From Rhizobium sp. TH135 (GTDB lineage: Bacteria; Pseudomonadota; Alphaproteobacteria; Rhizobiales; Rhizobiaceae), in contig NZ_PKRP01000007.1 of the NCBI RefSeq assembly GCF_002855515.1, forward strand, positions 186,001 to 250,000: a stretch of 64,000 nt of DNA. The letters are read 5' to 3'. A program made the position numbers and the translations under genes. Shown piece after piece: positions 1-7,802 of the stretch (positions are counted from its first letter, which is position 1; each line of letters begins with the position of its first letter). The notes below the pieces were generated by a model. The model was not told the origin of the DNA, searched no databases, and saw nothing but the letters and a program-made list of their open reading frames with translations.

Positions 1-908
1 CCTTCGGTGACGTTGTCGGCTGGACCTATCGCAAGGACTGGTTCGAACGCCCGGAAATCCAGACGGCCTTCAAGGAAAAGTACGGTCGCGACCTGACGCC
101 GCCAGCAACTTTCGACGAACTGAAGCAGGTTGCCGAATTCTTCCAGGGCCGCGAGATCGACGGCAAGACCGTCTACGGCGCCTCGATCTATACTGAGCGC
201 GGCTCGGAAGGCATCACGATGGGCGTGATGGACGTGCTCTACAGCTATGGCTTCAAGTACGACAATCCGGAAAAGCCCTATGAAATGGAAGGCTTCGTGA
301 ATTCTGAAGGCGCCGTAAAGGGACTCGAATTCTACAAGTCGCTCTACGACTGCTGCGTCGCGCCGGGCACGTCCAACACCTACATGGGCGAAGGCATCGA
401 CGCCTACAAGTCGGGTCAGGTCGCCATGCAGATGAACTTCGCCTTCACTTGGCCGGGGTTCGAGGCGGATCCGAATGTCGGCGGCGGCAAGACCGGCTAT
501 CTCGTCAATCCCGCAGGCCCCGGCGGCGAGAAGTTCGCCCAGCTCGGCGGCCAGGGCATTTCGGTCGTCGCCAACACCGACAACATGGACGGCGCACTCG
601 CCTACATCAAATGGTTCGCCCAGAAGGATGTACAGGACAAGTGGTGGTCCATGGGCGGCTTCTCCTGCCTTAGCGCCGTGGTCGAAGATCCGAACTTCGC
701 CAAGAGCCAGCCCTATGCACAGACCTTCCTCGACAGCATGGCAATCGTGAAGGACTTCTGGGCAGAGCCGTCCTATGCCTCGCTCCTCCAGGCATCGCAG
801 AAGCGGTTCCACGACTATGTCGTGGCTGGCAACGGCACAGCCAAAGAAGCGCTGGACGGGCTGATCGCCGATTGGACGGAAACCTTCGAGGACGAAGGCA
901 AGCTCTGA
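1..908 (+). CDS. ABC transporter solute-binding protein (5' truncated)
   Basis: Periplasmic extracellular solute-binding protein of family 1, the ligand receptor of the ABC importer encoded downstream. The gene enters from the left edge already in frame (codons begin at base 3), so signal peptide and N-terminal lobe are missing and about 300 residues of the C-terminal part are seen. The visible segment has the family pattern of aromatic-rich ligand-facing stretches (for example FTWPGF) and a C-terminal WTETFEDEGKL tail. It is followed by 213 bp with two hairpins and then permease genes in the same orientation. The dihydroxyacetone kinase at the end of the operon and the DUF2160-like protein point to a C3 polyol or ketotriose ligand; that is inference from context, not from binding residues. 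Confidence 0.9.
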   Translation, partial: FGDVVGWTYRKDWFERPEIQTAFKEKYGRDLTPPATFDELKQVAEFFQGREIDGKTVYGASIYTERGSEGITMGVMDVLYSYGFKYDNPEKPYEMEGFVNSEGAVKGLEFYKSLYDCCVAPGTSNTYMGEGIDAYKSGQVAMQMNFAFTWPGFEADPNVGGGKTGYLVNPAGPGGEKFAQLGGQGISVVANTDNMDGALAYIKWFAQKDVQDKWWSMGGFSCLSAVVEDPNFAKSQPYAQTFLDSMAIVKDFWAEPSYASLLQASQKRFHDYVVAGNGTAKEALDGLIADWTETFEDEGKL

Positions 909-927
909 CAGAAAAAGAGCTTGGCTC

Positions 928-985
928 CCGGACCAGTTGTCCGGAAGGCCGTCCCTCAATCTCTCCCCCGGCGATCCGGGGGAGA
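928..985 (+). promoter_or_regulatory. Two hairpins between binding-protein and permease genes
   Basis: Stem 1 is CCGGAC at 928-933 with GTCCGG at 939-944 (5-nt loop). Stem 2 is TCTCCCCCGG at 962-971 with CCGGGGGAGA at 976-985 (4-nt loop), a perfect 10-bp GC-rich stem without a strong T run. Such structures after a binding-protein gene commonly stabilise the upstream mRNA or attenuate read-through so that the receptor is made in excess over the permease. That role is inferred from position. Confidence 0.5.
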
Positions 986-1121
986 CCTCCCAAAGCCAGC
1001 GTTGCCGCCGGCACCAACCCTTTAAACCACAGGCCGGCACACCCCGAACTTTGCCTCGTTGCCTCAAGGGACAAGGCACAGTGCGCGGCCGCCCTTTGGA
1101 AACGCCACACGGATCCGGACG

Positions 1122-2069
1122 ATGACCGATACCCCCGCAGACCGCCTCGCCCGCGCTACGCCAAAACCGGTCGCAAAACGCATCCGGGGTTTGAGCGACA
1201 GGGCCATTGCCTGGATCTTCGTGGCACCCACGATCTTCCTGCTTCTGGCGGTCAACATATTCCCGCTGATCTGGACCATCCGCCTGTCCTTCACGAACTT
1301 CGCCGCGAACAAACCGAATGCGGAAGTGAAATGGGTCGGGTTGCGCAACTACGAGCGCATCCTGACGGACGCCGACACCTGGGCGAACATGCAGACGACC
1401 GCCCATTTCCTCATCTGGACGATCTTCTTCCAGGTGCTGATCGGCTTCACCCTGGCATGGCTGATCAACCGCAAGTTCAAGGGCAACGACCTCGTAACGA
1501 CACTGATCGTCATCCCGATGATGCTTTCGCCCGCCGTGGTCGGCAACTTCTGGACCTTCCTCTACCAGCCACAGATCGGCCTCGTGAACTACGTCGTCGA
1601 ATTCCTGACCGGCATTCCTGCCGACAGCTTCTCGATGCTTGGCCCCGGTGGCTGGGCGCGCTGGGCGATCGTCATCGTCGACACCTGGATGTGGACGCCC
1701 TTCGTCATGCTGATCTGCCTGGCCGGTCTGCGCTCCATACCCGACCACATCTATGAAGCAGCCGAAGTCGACCGCGCATCGAAGTGGCGGCAATTCTGGA
1801 CGATCACCCTGCCGATGGCACTGCCTTTCCTGATGCTCGCGGTCCTGTTTCGCGGCATCGAGAACTTCCGGATGTTCGACCTCGTGGTCCTTCTCACCGG
1901 CGGGGGACCGGGGGACGAGACGCTGCTCGCCTCGATCGACCTGAAGCGCGAGGCCTTCGAGAAATGGCGGACCGGCTATTCCAGCGCCTATGCGATTGTC
2001 CTGTTCGTCACGGTATTCGGCCTTGCCTCCATCTACGTGAAGGCCCTGAACAAGGTGAAAGAACGATGA
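1122..2069 (+). CDS. ABC transporter permease 1 (MalF-like)
   Basis: Inner-membrane permease of a carbohydrate-type ABC importer, 315 aa. The start at ATG 1122 (MTDTPADRLA) is chosen because upstream in-frame codons add only non-family sequence. About six membrane segments are visible, the first near residues 27-50 (WIFVAPTIFLLLAVNIFPLIW). The cytoplasmic EAA loop that docks onto the ATPase is present as YEAAEVDRASKWRQFW. The stop overlaps the next start as ATGA, so translation is probably coupled to the second permease. It should form a heterodimeric channel with that protein. Confidence 0.92.
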   Translation: MTDTPADRLARATPKPVAKRIRGLSDRAIAWIFVAPTIFLLLAVNIFPLIWTIRLSFTNFAANKPNAEVKWVGLRNYERILTDADTWANMQTTAHFLIWTIFFQVLIGFTLAWLINRKFKGNDLVTTLIVIPMMLSPAVVGNFWTFLYQPQIGLVNYVVEFLTGIPADSFSMLGPGGWARWAIVIVDTWMWTPFVMLICLAGLRSIPDHIYEAAEVDRASKWRQFWTITLPMALPFLMLAVLFRGIENFRMFDLVVLLTGGGPGDETLLASIDLKREAFEKWRTGYSSAYAIVLFVTVFGLASIYVKALNKVKER

Positions 2070-3010
2070 GTGCTCATTCCGTCACCGAATCGTCGACCGC
2101 CTCCAAGTGGCTTGCCGGCTTCCTGGTCGGACTTTACGCGGTGATCACGCTGATCCCGCTGCTCTGGATCATCTCGACGAGCTTCAAGTCCGGCCCGGAT
2201 TCGATCAGCTATCCGCCGAAGGTCGTCTTCCAGCCGACGCTGGAAGGTTATGTGAACCTCTTCACGACACAGTCGCGCCCCTCGGCGGAGGACCTGGCCA
2301 AGCTGCCGGCACCCACCACATGGTATGACAAGATCACCCGCGAAAGAGGCATGATCATCTCGGGTCCGTCGCGCTTTGGCCAGCGGTTCCTGAACTCGGT
2401 CATTATCGGCTTCGGCTCGACATTTTTGTCGATTTTCTTGGGAACGCTGGCCGCCTATGCCTTCAGCCGCTTCAAGGTGCCGCTCAAGGACGACCTCCTG
2501 TTCTTCATCCTGTCGACCCGCATGATGCCGCCGATCGCTGTCGCAATCCCGATCTACCTGATGTTCCGCCAGCTCGGGCTTTCGGATACGCATCTCGGCA
2601 TGATCCTGCTTTACACGGCGGTCAACCTGTCGCTGTCGGTCTGGCTGCTCAAGGGCTTCATCGATGAAATCCCGCGCGAATACGAGGAAGCGGCGCTGAT
2701 CGACGGCTATACCCGCTTCCAGGCCTTCTACAAGGTCGTGCTGCCGCAGGCGGCGACCGGCATCGCCTCGACAGCGATCTTCTGCCTGATCTTCGCCTGG
2801 AATGAATATGCCTTCGCTGTTCTCTTGACGAGCGGCAATGCCCAGACGGCGCCCCCCTTCATCCCGACCATCCTGTCTGTCGGTGGCGGTATCGATTGGC
2901 CGGCGGTTGCGGCGGCTGCCACGCTGTTCCTGCTGCCGGTGGTCGTCTTCACCGTGCTGTTGCGCAAGCATCTGCTCCGCGGCATCACCTTTGGAGCCGT
3001 GCGCAAATGA
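2066..3010 (+). CDS. ABC transporter permease 2 (MalG-like)
   Basis: Second permease subunit, 314 aa. It starts at ATG 2066, four bases overlapping the previous stop. Six membrane segments can be traced, with the EAA loop YEEAALIDGYTRFQAFYKVV followed by LPQA. There is an enlarged periplasmic stretch after the first helix (residues ~40-105) with a tryptophan/tyrosine-rich segment, longer than in minimal MalG proteins. Its stop overlaps the start of the 62-aa membrane protein (ATGATG), placing all three membrane components in one coupled unit. Confidence 0.92.
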   Translation: MSAHSVTESSTASKWLAGFLVGLYAVITLIPLLWIISTSFKSGPDSISYPPKVVFQPTLEGYVNLFTTQSRPSAEDLAKLPAPTTWYDKITRERGMIISGPSRFGQRFLNSVIIGFGSTFLSIFLGTLAAYAFSRFKVPLKDDLLFFILSTRMMPPIAVAIPIYLMFRQLGLSDTHLGMILLYTAVNLSLSVWLLKGFIDEIPREYEEAALIDGYTRFQAFYKVVLPQAATGIASTAIFCLIFAWNEYAFAVLLTSGNAQTAPPFIPTILSVGGGIDWPAVAAAATLFLLPVVVFTVLLRKHLLRGITFGAVRK

Positions 3011-3195
3011 TGAACTTCCTTGTCCGCCTCAGCCGGTTCCGCCGGTCCGAATGGGAAATGCTCGCCTCGGCCTTGATTGCGCTCGGCGTGGTCATGCTCA
3101 TGCAGCCGCTTTCGCTGACGCTCTTTACCTTCTCCTTTCCGGTGACGCTGATCGGAACCGTTATGTTCATCGTCGTCAGTCATTTTCCGGAGTAA
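3007..3195 (+). CDS. Small DUF2160-like membrane protein of the ABC transporter
   Basis: A 62-aa protein with two predicted membrane helices (about residues 17-36 and 41-58). Size, position and charge pattern match the DUF2160-type small membrane proteins encoded with rhizobial glycerol-type ABC importers; I recognise it by context and topology rather than by a strong motif. It overlaps permease 2 by 4 bp and ends 3 bp before the first ATPase gene, so it is almost certainly a transporter component. Either ATG 3007 or ATG 3010 could be the start. Confidence 0.75.
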   Translation: MMNFLVRLSRFRRSEWEMLASALIALGVVMLMQPLSLTLFTFSFPVTLIGTVMFIVVSHFPE

Positions 3196-3198
3196 GTC

Positions 3199-4296
3199 AT
3201 GGCCCAGATTCGCGTTGAAAACCTGCGCAAGGACTTCGGAGCCTTCAATGCGGTAAAGTCGTCCAGCTTCACCGTCGAGGATGGCCAATTCTTCATGCTG
3301 CTCGGCCCGTCCGGTTGCGGCAAGACGACGACGCTGCGGATGATGGCCGGCCTTGAACTGCCGACCAGTGGCGAGATCTATATCGGCGGCGAAGAGGTCG
3401 GCATGAAGCGCGCGAGCGAGCGCGACATCGCCTTCGTCTTTCAGATGTTTGCGCTTTATCCGCACATGAACGTGCGCAAGAACATCTCCTATCCCCTGGT
3501 CAGCCAGGGCATATCGCGCTCCGAAGTCGATCGCCGCGTGGCCGAAGTCGTCCGCATCCTGCAGATCGAATCCATCCTCGACAAACCGGTCGGTGGTCTC
3601 TCGGGTGGCGACCGTCAGCGCGTTGCACTCGGCCGTGCGATCGTACGCGAGCCGAAGGCCTTCTTCATGGACGAGCCCCTTGGCGCGCTCGACGCCGAGT
3701 TCCGCGAGCATATGGCAGAGGAGCTGCGTGCCCTGCATGACCGCATGGGCGCGACAACCGTCTACGTCACCCACGACCAACTGGAAGCCATGCAGATGGG
3801 CGACAAGATCGTCGTCATGAACCATGGCGTCATCGAGCAATTCGGCAAGCCTCAGCAGATCTATGACTGGCCGGCAACCAAGTTCGTGGCGAAGTTCATC
3901 GGCTCGCCGCCGATGTCCTTCCTCGACTTCGAAGGGGCGATCGACGAAGGGGGCAACACGGTGATGATCGGTGGATCTCGCATCGAGGTTCCCACATCCC
4001 GCGAAGGCCGTAAGGGCGCGCTCACGCTCGGCGTCAGGCCGGAACATGTCCGCCTGTCGGATGCGGCCGCCCTTCGCGGACGGGTGGCCGCCGTCGAATA
4101 TCTCGGCACCACACAGATCGTCACGATCGAGACCGCACATGGAGAGATCAAGGCGCGAACGGCGTCGAGCGATGCCGTCCGAACGGATGCTTCCGTCGGG
4201 CTTGAATTCGATCGCCGCTCCCTCACCCTGTTTGATGCGAAAAGCGGGAGGGCACTGGTGTCCGAAGCGAATGAAGGAGTGCTGAGCCGTGGCTGA
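3199..4296 (+). CDS. ABC transporter ATP-binding protein 1
   Basis: Cytoplasmic ATPase of the MalK/UgpC subfamily, 365 aa. Walker A is GPSGCGKTTT (about residues 38-47), the Q-loop follows in FVFQMFALYPHM, the signature is LSGGDRQRVAL, Walker B is AFFMDEPLGALD and the switch histidine lies in VTHDQ. A C-terminal TOBE-like regulatory domain (about 240-360) is present. The signature LSGGD, rather than LSGGQ, is a mild deviation. It overlaps the next ATPase gene by 8 bp; two different ATPases in one operon suggest an ATPase heterodimer, as in glycerol-type importers. Confidence 0.93.
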   Translation: MAQIRVENLRKDFGAFNAVKSSSFTVEDGQFFMLLGPSGCGKTTTLRMMAGLELPTSGEIYIGGEEVGMKRASERDIAFVFQMFALYPHMNVRKNISYPLVSQGISRSEVDRRVAEVVRILQIESILDKPVGGLSGGDRQRVALGRAIVREPKAFFMDEPLGALDAEFREHMAEELRALHDRMGATTVYVTHDQLEAMQMGDKIVVMNHGVIEQFGKPQQIYDWPATKFVAKFIGSPPMSFLDFEGAIDEGGNTVMIGGSRIEVPTSREGRKGALTLGVRPEHVRLSDAAALRGRVAAVEYLGTTQIVTIETAHGEIKARTASSDAVRTDASVGLEFDRRSLTLFDAKSGRALVSEANEGVLSRG

Positions 4297-5284
4297 AGTC
4301 GTCCTTTCCAGCATCAGCAAGTCGTTTGGCGCCACCCACGCGCTCGACGACGTGACGATGACCATACCGGACGGCTCCTTCGTCGTGCTCCTTGGCCCGA
4401 CCGGAGCCGGCAAGACCACGCTGCTGCGCCTGGTGTCCGGCCTCGATACGCAGGACAGCGGCGATATCAGCATTGGCGGAGAGTCCATGACGGGGCTGAC
4501 GCCCGCGCAACGCAATGTCACGATGGTTTTTCAGCAATATTCCCTCTATCCCCACATGACGGTGCGGCAGAATCTCGAATTTCCGCTGAAGTCGCCGCTG
4601 CTGCGCACACCGCAGGCGGAGATCGACCAGAAGGTGAAGGCGATCGCCGAGATGCTGCAGATCGCCCACAAGCTCGACAACAGGGCAACCGCCCTCTCGG
4701 GCGGCGAGATGCAGCGCGTGTCGATCGGCCGGGCGCTGGTCCGCAACCCGCAGATCTATCTGATGGATGAGCCACTGAGCTCGCTCGACGCCAAACTCCG
4801 CGCCGATCTTCGGGTCGAACTGAAGAACATCCAGGCCCGGTCCGGCGCCACCTTCCTTTACGTGACGCATGACCAGATCGAGGCAATGACCATGGCAACC
4901 CATGTCGGCGTGCTCAAGGAGGGACGCCTGGTGCAGTTCGGATCGCCGCGCGAGATCTACGAAGCCCCGGTCAGCATCTACGCCGCGACCCGTCTCGGCC
5001 AGCCGCGCATCAATGTGCTCCCGGCGAACCTCTTCCCCGGAGCACCGCCGAGAGCCCAAACGATCGGGCTGCGGCCCGAGCATATTCGTGAGGGAGAAGG
5101 CCAGGAAGCGAAGGTGATCCGGGTCGAGCATCTCGGCGATCAGACGCGACTTCATCTCACGCTTGGGGAACACCCGATCATCACCGTCACCGATGCCCAT
5201 ACCGCCCTTAAGGGCGGCGATATCATCAAAATCCAGCCGCACCAGCCGATCTATTTCGATGCGGCCGGAATGCGTCTCGTCTAA
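4289..5284 (+). CDS. ABC transporter ATP-binding protein 2
   Basis: Second MalK-type ATPase, 331 aa, starting at GTG 4289 inside the end of the preceding gene. Motifs: Walker A GPTGAGKTTL, Q-loop MVFQQYSLYPHM, signature LSGGEMQRVSIG, Walker B IYLMDEPLSSLD and switch VTHDQIEAM. The C-terminal TOBE-like part (from about residue 235) is shorter than in its partner. It is not a recent duplicate of ATPase 1, as identity outside the core motifs is low. It probably forms the asymmetric nucleotide-binding pair of the importer. Confidence 0.93.
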   Translation: MAEVVLSSISKSFGATHALDDVTMTIPDGSFVVLLGPTGAGKTTLLRLVSGLDTQDSGDISIGGESMTGLTPAQRNVTMVFQQYSLYPHMTVRQNLEFPLKSPLLRTPQAEIDQKVKAIAEMLQIAHKLDNRATALSGGEMQRVSIGRALVRNPQIYLMDEPLSSLDAKLRADLRVELKNIQARSGATFLYVTHDQIEAMTMATHVGVLKEGRLVQFGSPREIYEAPVSIYAATRLGQPRINVLPANLFPGAPPRAQTIGLRPEHIREGEGQEAKVIRVEHLGDQTRLHLTLGEHPIITVTDAHTALKGGDIIKIQPHQPIYFDAAGMRLV

Positions 5285-5295
5285 GGGAGGGTCTC

Positions 5296-6930
5296 ATGTC
5301 TCAATTCCTCAACAGCCGCGAAAATGCCGTCACCGAGGCGATCGACGGTGTGCTCATGGCTTCGGCCGGAGCCTTGAGTCGTCTCGATGGCTATCCGCAT
5401 ATCCGCGTCGTGGTGCGATCCGACTGGGACAAGTCGAAGGTGGCGATCGTCTCGGGCGGCGGATCCGGCCATGAGCCGGCCCATGCCGGCTTCGTCGGGC
5501 GCGGCATGCTGACAGCGGCCGTCTGTGGTGATGTCTTCGCCTCGCCGAGCGTCGATGCGATCCTAGCAGCAATCCTTGCAGTCACCGGTCCTCTGGGCTG
5601 CCTGCTGATCGTCAAGAACTACACGGGCGACCGACTGAACTTCGGCCTCGCAGCCGAGCGCGCCCGGGCGTTCGGGCTCAATGTCGGCATGGTGATCGTG
5701 GACGATGACATCGCCCTTCCCGATCTGCCGCAATCGCGTGGCGTCGCAGGCACGCTCTTCGTGCACAAGATCGCCGGTGCCATGGCGGAAAACGGCGCAT
5801 GCCTCGATGCCGTCATCGACACCGCGCGGCGGGTGATCGCCAATACCCGCTCGATCGGCATCTCACTCGACACCTGCACCGTGCCGGGCTCCCCGAAGGA
5901 AGCCCGCATTCCCCAAGGACGCGCCGAACTCGGTCTCGGCATCCATGGCGAGGCCGGTGTCGAGCAGATCGATTATGACGGCGTCCGGGGCGCGGTGGCC
6001 GCCATGGCGGAAAGGCTTGCCGCTGGCATGGAAGACAAGCCGCATGTGGTGCTTCTGAACAATCTCGGAGGCACGTCCGTCCTTGAAATGGCCGTTGTCG
6101 TCAACGAACTCGTCCAGTCGCCGATCGGCGCGCGCATCTCGCATATCGTCGGGCCGGCATCGATGATGACCTCGCTCGACATGCATGGCTTTTCGATCTC
6201 CGTTATGCCAGCGGAAAAGGCCGATCTCGACTTGCTGGCCAAGCCCGTCGGGCTTGCGGCATGGCCGGGCGTGACGGCCATCCGACCGGTCAACATCATC
6301 GCCCTGCCCGACGGACTGACTCCAATCGCGCCGCTTGCCTCGCAGCATCTGCCGACCCGCCAGTTCCTCACCGAATGCTGCAAGCTTCTGATGGATGCCG
6401 AAAAGGACCTCAACGCCCTCGATGCCAAATCCGGCGACGGCGACACCGGCTCGACCCTTTCAAGCGCCGCCCGCGCCCTGATCGAGGCCCTCGATCGGCT
6501 GCCGCTTGCCGATCACACACAGTTGCTGCGCGCCATGGGCCAGGAGCTCAGCCAGACGATGGGCGGTTCTTCCGGCGTCTTGCTCGCGATCTTCTTTGCC
6601 GCAGCAGGTGATGGGGCCTCGAGTGGGCTTGGCATGCGCGACGCGCTCAAAGCCGGTCTTGCCCGCATGCAGGAAATCGGCGGCGCAGAGCTCGGCGACC
6701 GCACGATGATCGATGCGCTCTCGCCCGCACTGGACGCCTATGACAAGGGTTTTGCAGCAGCAGCCAGTGCAGCCCGCGCCGGCGCCAACCTGACCGCAAC
6801 CTATGTCAACGCACGGGCCGGCCGGGCGGCTTACATAAACGCCCGGCAGCTCGAGGGTCACATCGATCCCGGCGCAGAGGCCGTCGCCCGTCTTTTCGAG
6901 TTTCTTGCCCTTCGACACAGCAGGTCATAG
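5296..6930 (+). CDS. dhaK: Dihydroxyacetone kinase, single-chain DhaK-DhaL type
   Basis: 544-aa ATP-dependent dihydroxyacetone (glycerone) kinase yielding dihydroxyacetone phosphate. The N-terminal DhaK domain (about 1-330) carries SGGGSGHEPAH around residues 55-65 and SIGISLDTCTVPG further on; the substrate-binding histidine of the family lies in the C-terminal part of this domain (GIHGEAG region). The DhaL nucleotide domain (about 345-540) has NALDAKSGDGDTGSTL with the Mg-binding aspartates, and MGGSSGVL. The fused form uses ATP, unlike the split PTS-dependent enzyme. The start at ATG 5296 is supported by GGGAGGG eight bases upstream. It is last in the importer operon, so the transported sugar is probably phosphorylated here. 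Confidence 0.93.
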   Translation: MSQFLNSRENAVTEAIDGVLMASAGALSRLDGYPHIRVVVRSDWDKSKVAIVSGGGSGHEPAHAGFVGRGMLTAAVCGDVFASPSVDAILAAILAVTGPLGCLLIVKNYTGDRLNFGLAAERARAFGLNVGMVIVDDDIALPDLPQSRGVAGTLFVHKIAGAMAENGACLDAVIDTARRVIANTRSIGISLDTCTVPGSPKEARIPQGRAELGLGIHGEAGVEQIDYDGVRGAVAAMAERLAAGMEDKPHVVLLNNLGGTSVLEMAVVVNELVQSPIGARISHIVGPASMMTSLDMHGFSISVMPAEKADLDLLAKPVGLAAWPGVTAIRPVNIIALPDGLTPIAPLASQHLPTRQFLTECCKLLMDAEKDLNALDAKSGDGDTGSTLSSAARALIEALDRLPLADHTQLLRAMGQELSQTMGGSSGVLLAIFFAAAGDGASSGLGMRDALKAGLARMQEIGGAELGDRTMIDALSPALDAYDKGFAAAASAARAGANLTATYVNARAGRAAYINARQLEGHIDPGAEAVARLFEFLALRHSRS

Positions 6931-7091
6931 GGCAAGACCGGAGATTGACGGCATGAGGCAGCGGCCGGTGGGGCAGAGGCAGCCATCCGACACCCCGCCG
7001 CCGGTGTGCGCCCTGTTAATCGCCTCTCCGGCGAATGTTCAAAGGGATTGCATGTGCCCTGAGAGCCAAACGACGAGGGCGCGTCTCGCCA

Positions 7092-7109
7092 CGATGGCGC
7101 TCGCCATCG
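7092..7109. terminator. Weak hairpin between convergent dhaK and kdpE
   Basis: CGATGGCG at 7092-7099 pairs with CGCCATCG at 7102-7109, immediately before the kdpE stop. There is no T tract, so this is at best a weak or Rho-assisted terminator between the converging operons. Confidence 0.25.
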
Positions 7110-7112
7110 ATG

Positions 7113-7802
7113 CTATTCCTGCTCCGCCATGCGATAGCCCACGCCCGGCTCCGTACGCACGATCCGGGGCTGGGTGGGATCCTGCTCGATCTTCTGGCGC
7201 AACTGGCCGATGAAGACGCGGAGGTAATGCAGGTCTTCGCCGTGGGCGGGCCCCCAGACGGATGTCAGCAATGTCCGGTGGGTCACGACCCGACCAGTAT
7301 GGCGGGCAAGCAGCAGGAGCAGGTCGTATTCCTTGGGTGTGAGGTGCACGATCTCGCCGCCTCGCGAGACGAGGCGCTTCACCGGATCGATGGTGAGCCC
7401 GTCGACTTCCATCACGGTCGGGATCGCGTCGCGGCGTCCACGATGGCGCAGCGCGGTGCGGATGCGCGCGGTGAGTTCTCCGATACCAAAGGGTTTTTCG
7501 ACATAGTCGTCCGCGCCGAGATCCAGAGCTGCGATCTTCTCGGTCTCACGGTCGCGGGCCGAGAGGATCACGATCGGAATGTCCGACCAACCGCGCAGGC
7601 TGGCGATCACCTCCTTGCCGTCCATGTCCGGGAGGCCGAGATCGAGGATGACGAGGTCGGGCGCCTGGGTGGCGACGGCCTTCAGCGCCTCGGCACCCGT
7701 TCCGGCTTCGACGACCTCATAGCCCGCAGCCGTCAGCGAAGGTTTGAGGAAGCGCTGGATCTGCGGTTCGTCATCGACGACCAGGATACGGGACTGGTTC
7801 AC
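7113..7802 (-). CDS. kdpE: Potassium-responsive response regulator KdpE
   Basis: OmpR/PhoB-type response regulator, 229 aa. The receiver domain (1-120) has acidic residues in VVDDEPQ, the phospho-acceptor aspartate in DLVILDLGLPDMDG, and lysine in YVEKPFG. The winged-helix DNA-binding domain spans ~130-225 (LTPKEYDLLLLLARH, and GVGYRM at the end). Translation starts at GTG 7802, overlapping the kdpD stop as GTGA. It is the last gene of the kdp operon and activates that operon under K+ limitation in known systems. Confidence 0.95.
   Translation of the reverse strand: MNQSRILVVDDEPQIQRFLKPSLTAAGYEVVEAGTGAEALKAVATQAPDLVILDLGLPDMDGKEVIASLRGWSDIPIVILSARDRETEKIAALDLGADDYVEKPFGIGELTARIRTALRHRGRRDAIPTVMEVDGLTIDPVKRLVSRGGEIVHLTPKEYDLLLLLARHTGRVVTHRTLLTSVWGPAHGEDLHYLRVFIGQLRQKIEQDPTQPRIVRTEPGVGYRMAEQE

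Noticed and set aside
2728-4521. 597-codon minus-strand open frame
   Set aside because: It lies fully antisense to the permease and ATPase genes, which have complete family motifs; high-GC codon bias keeps the opposite frame open.
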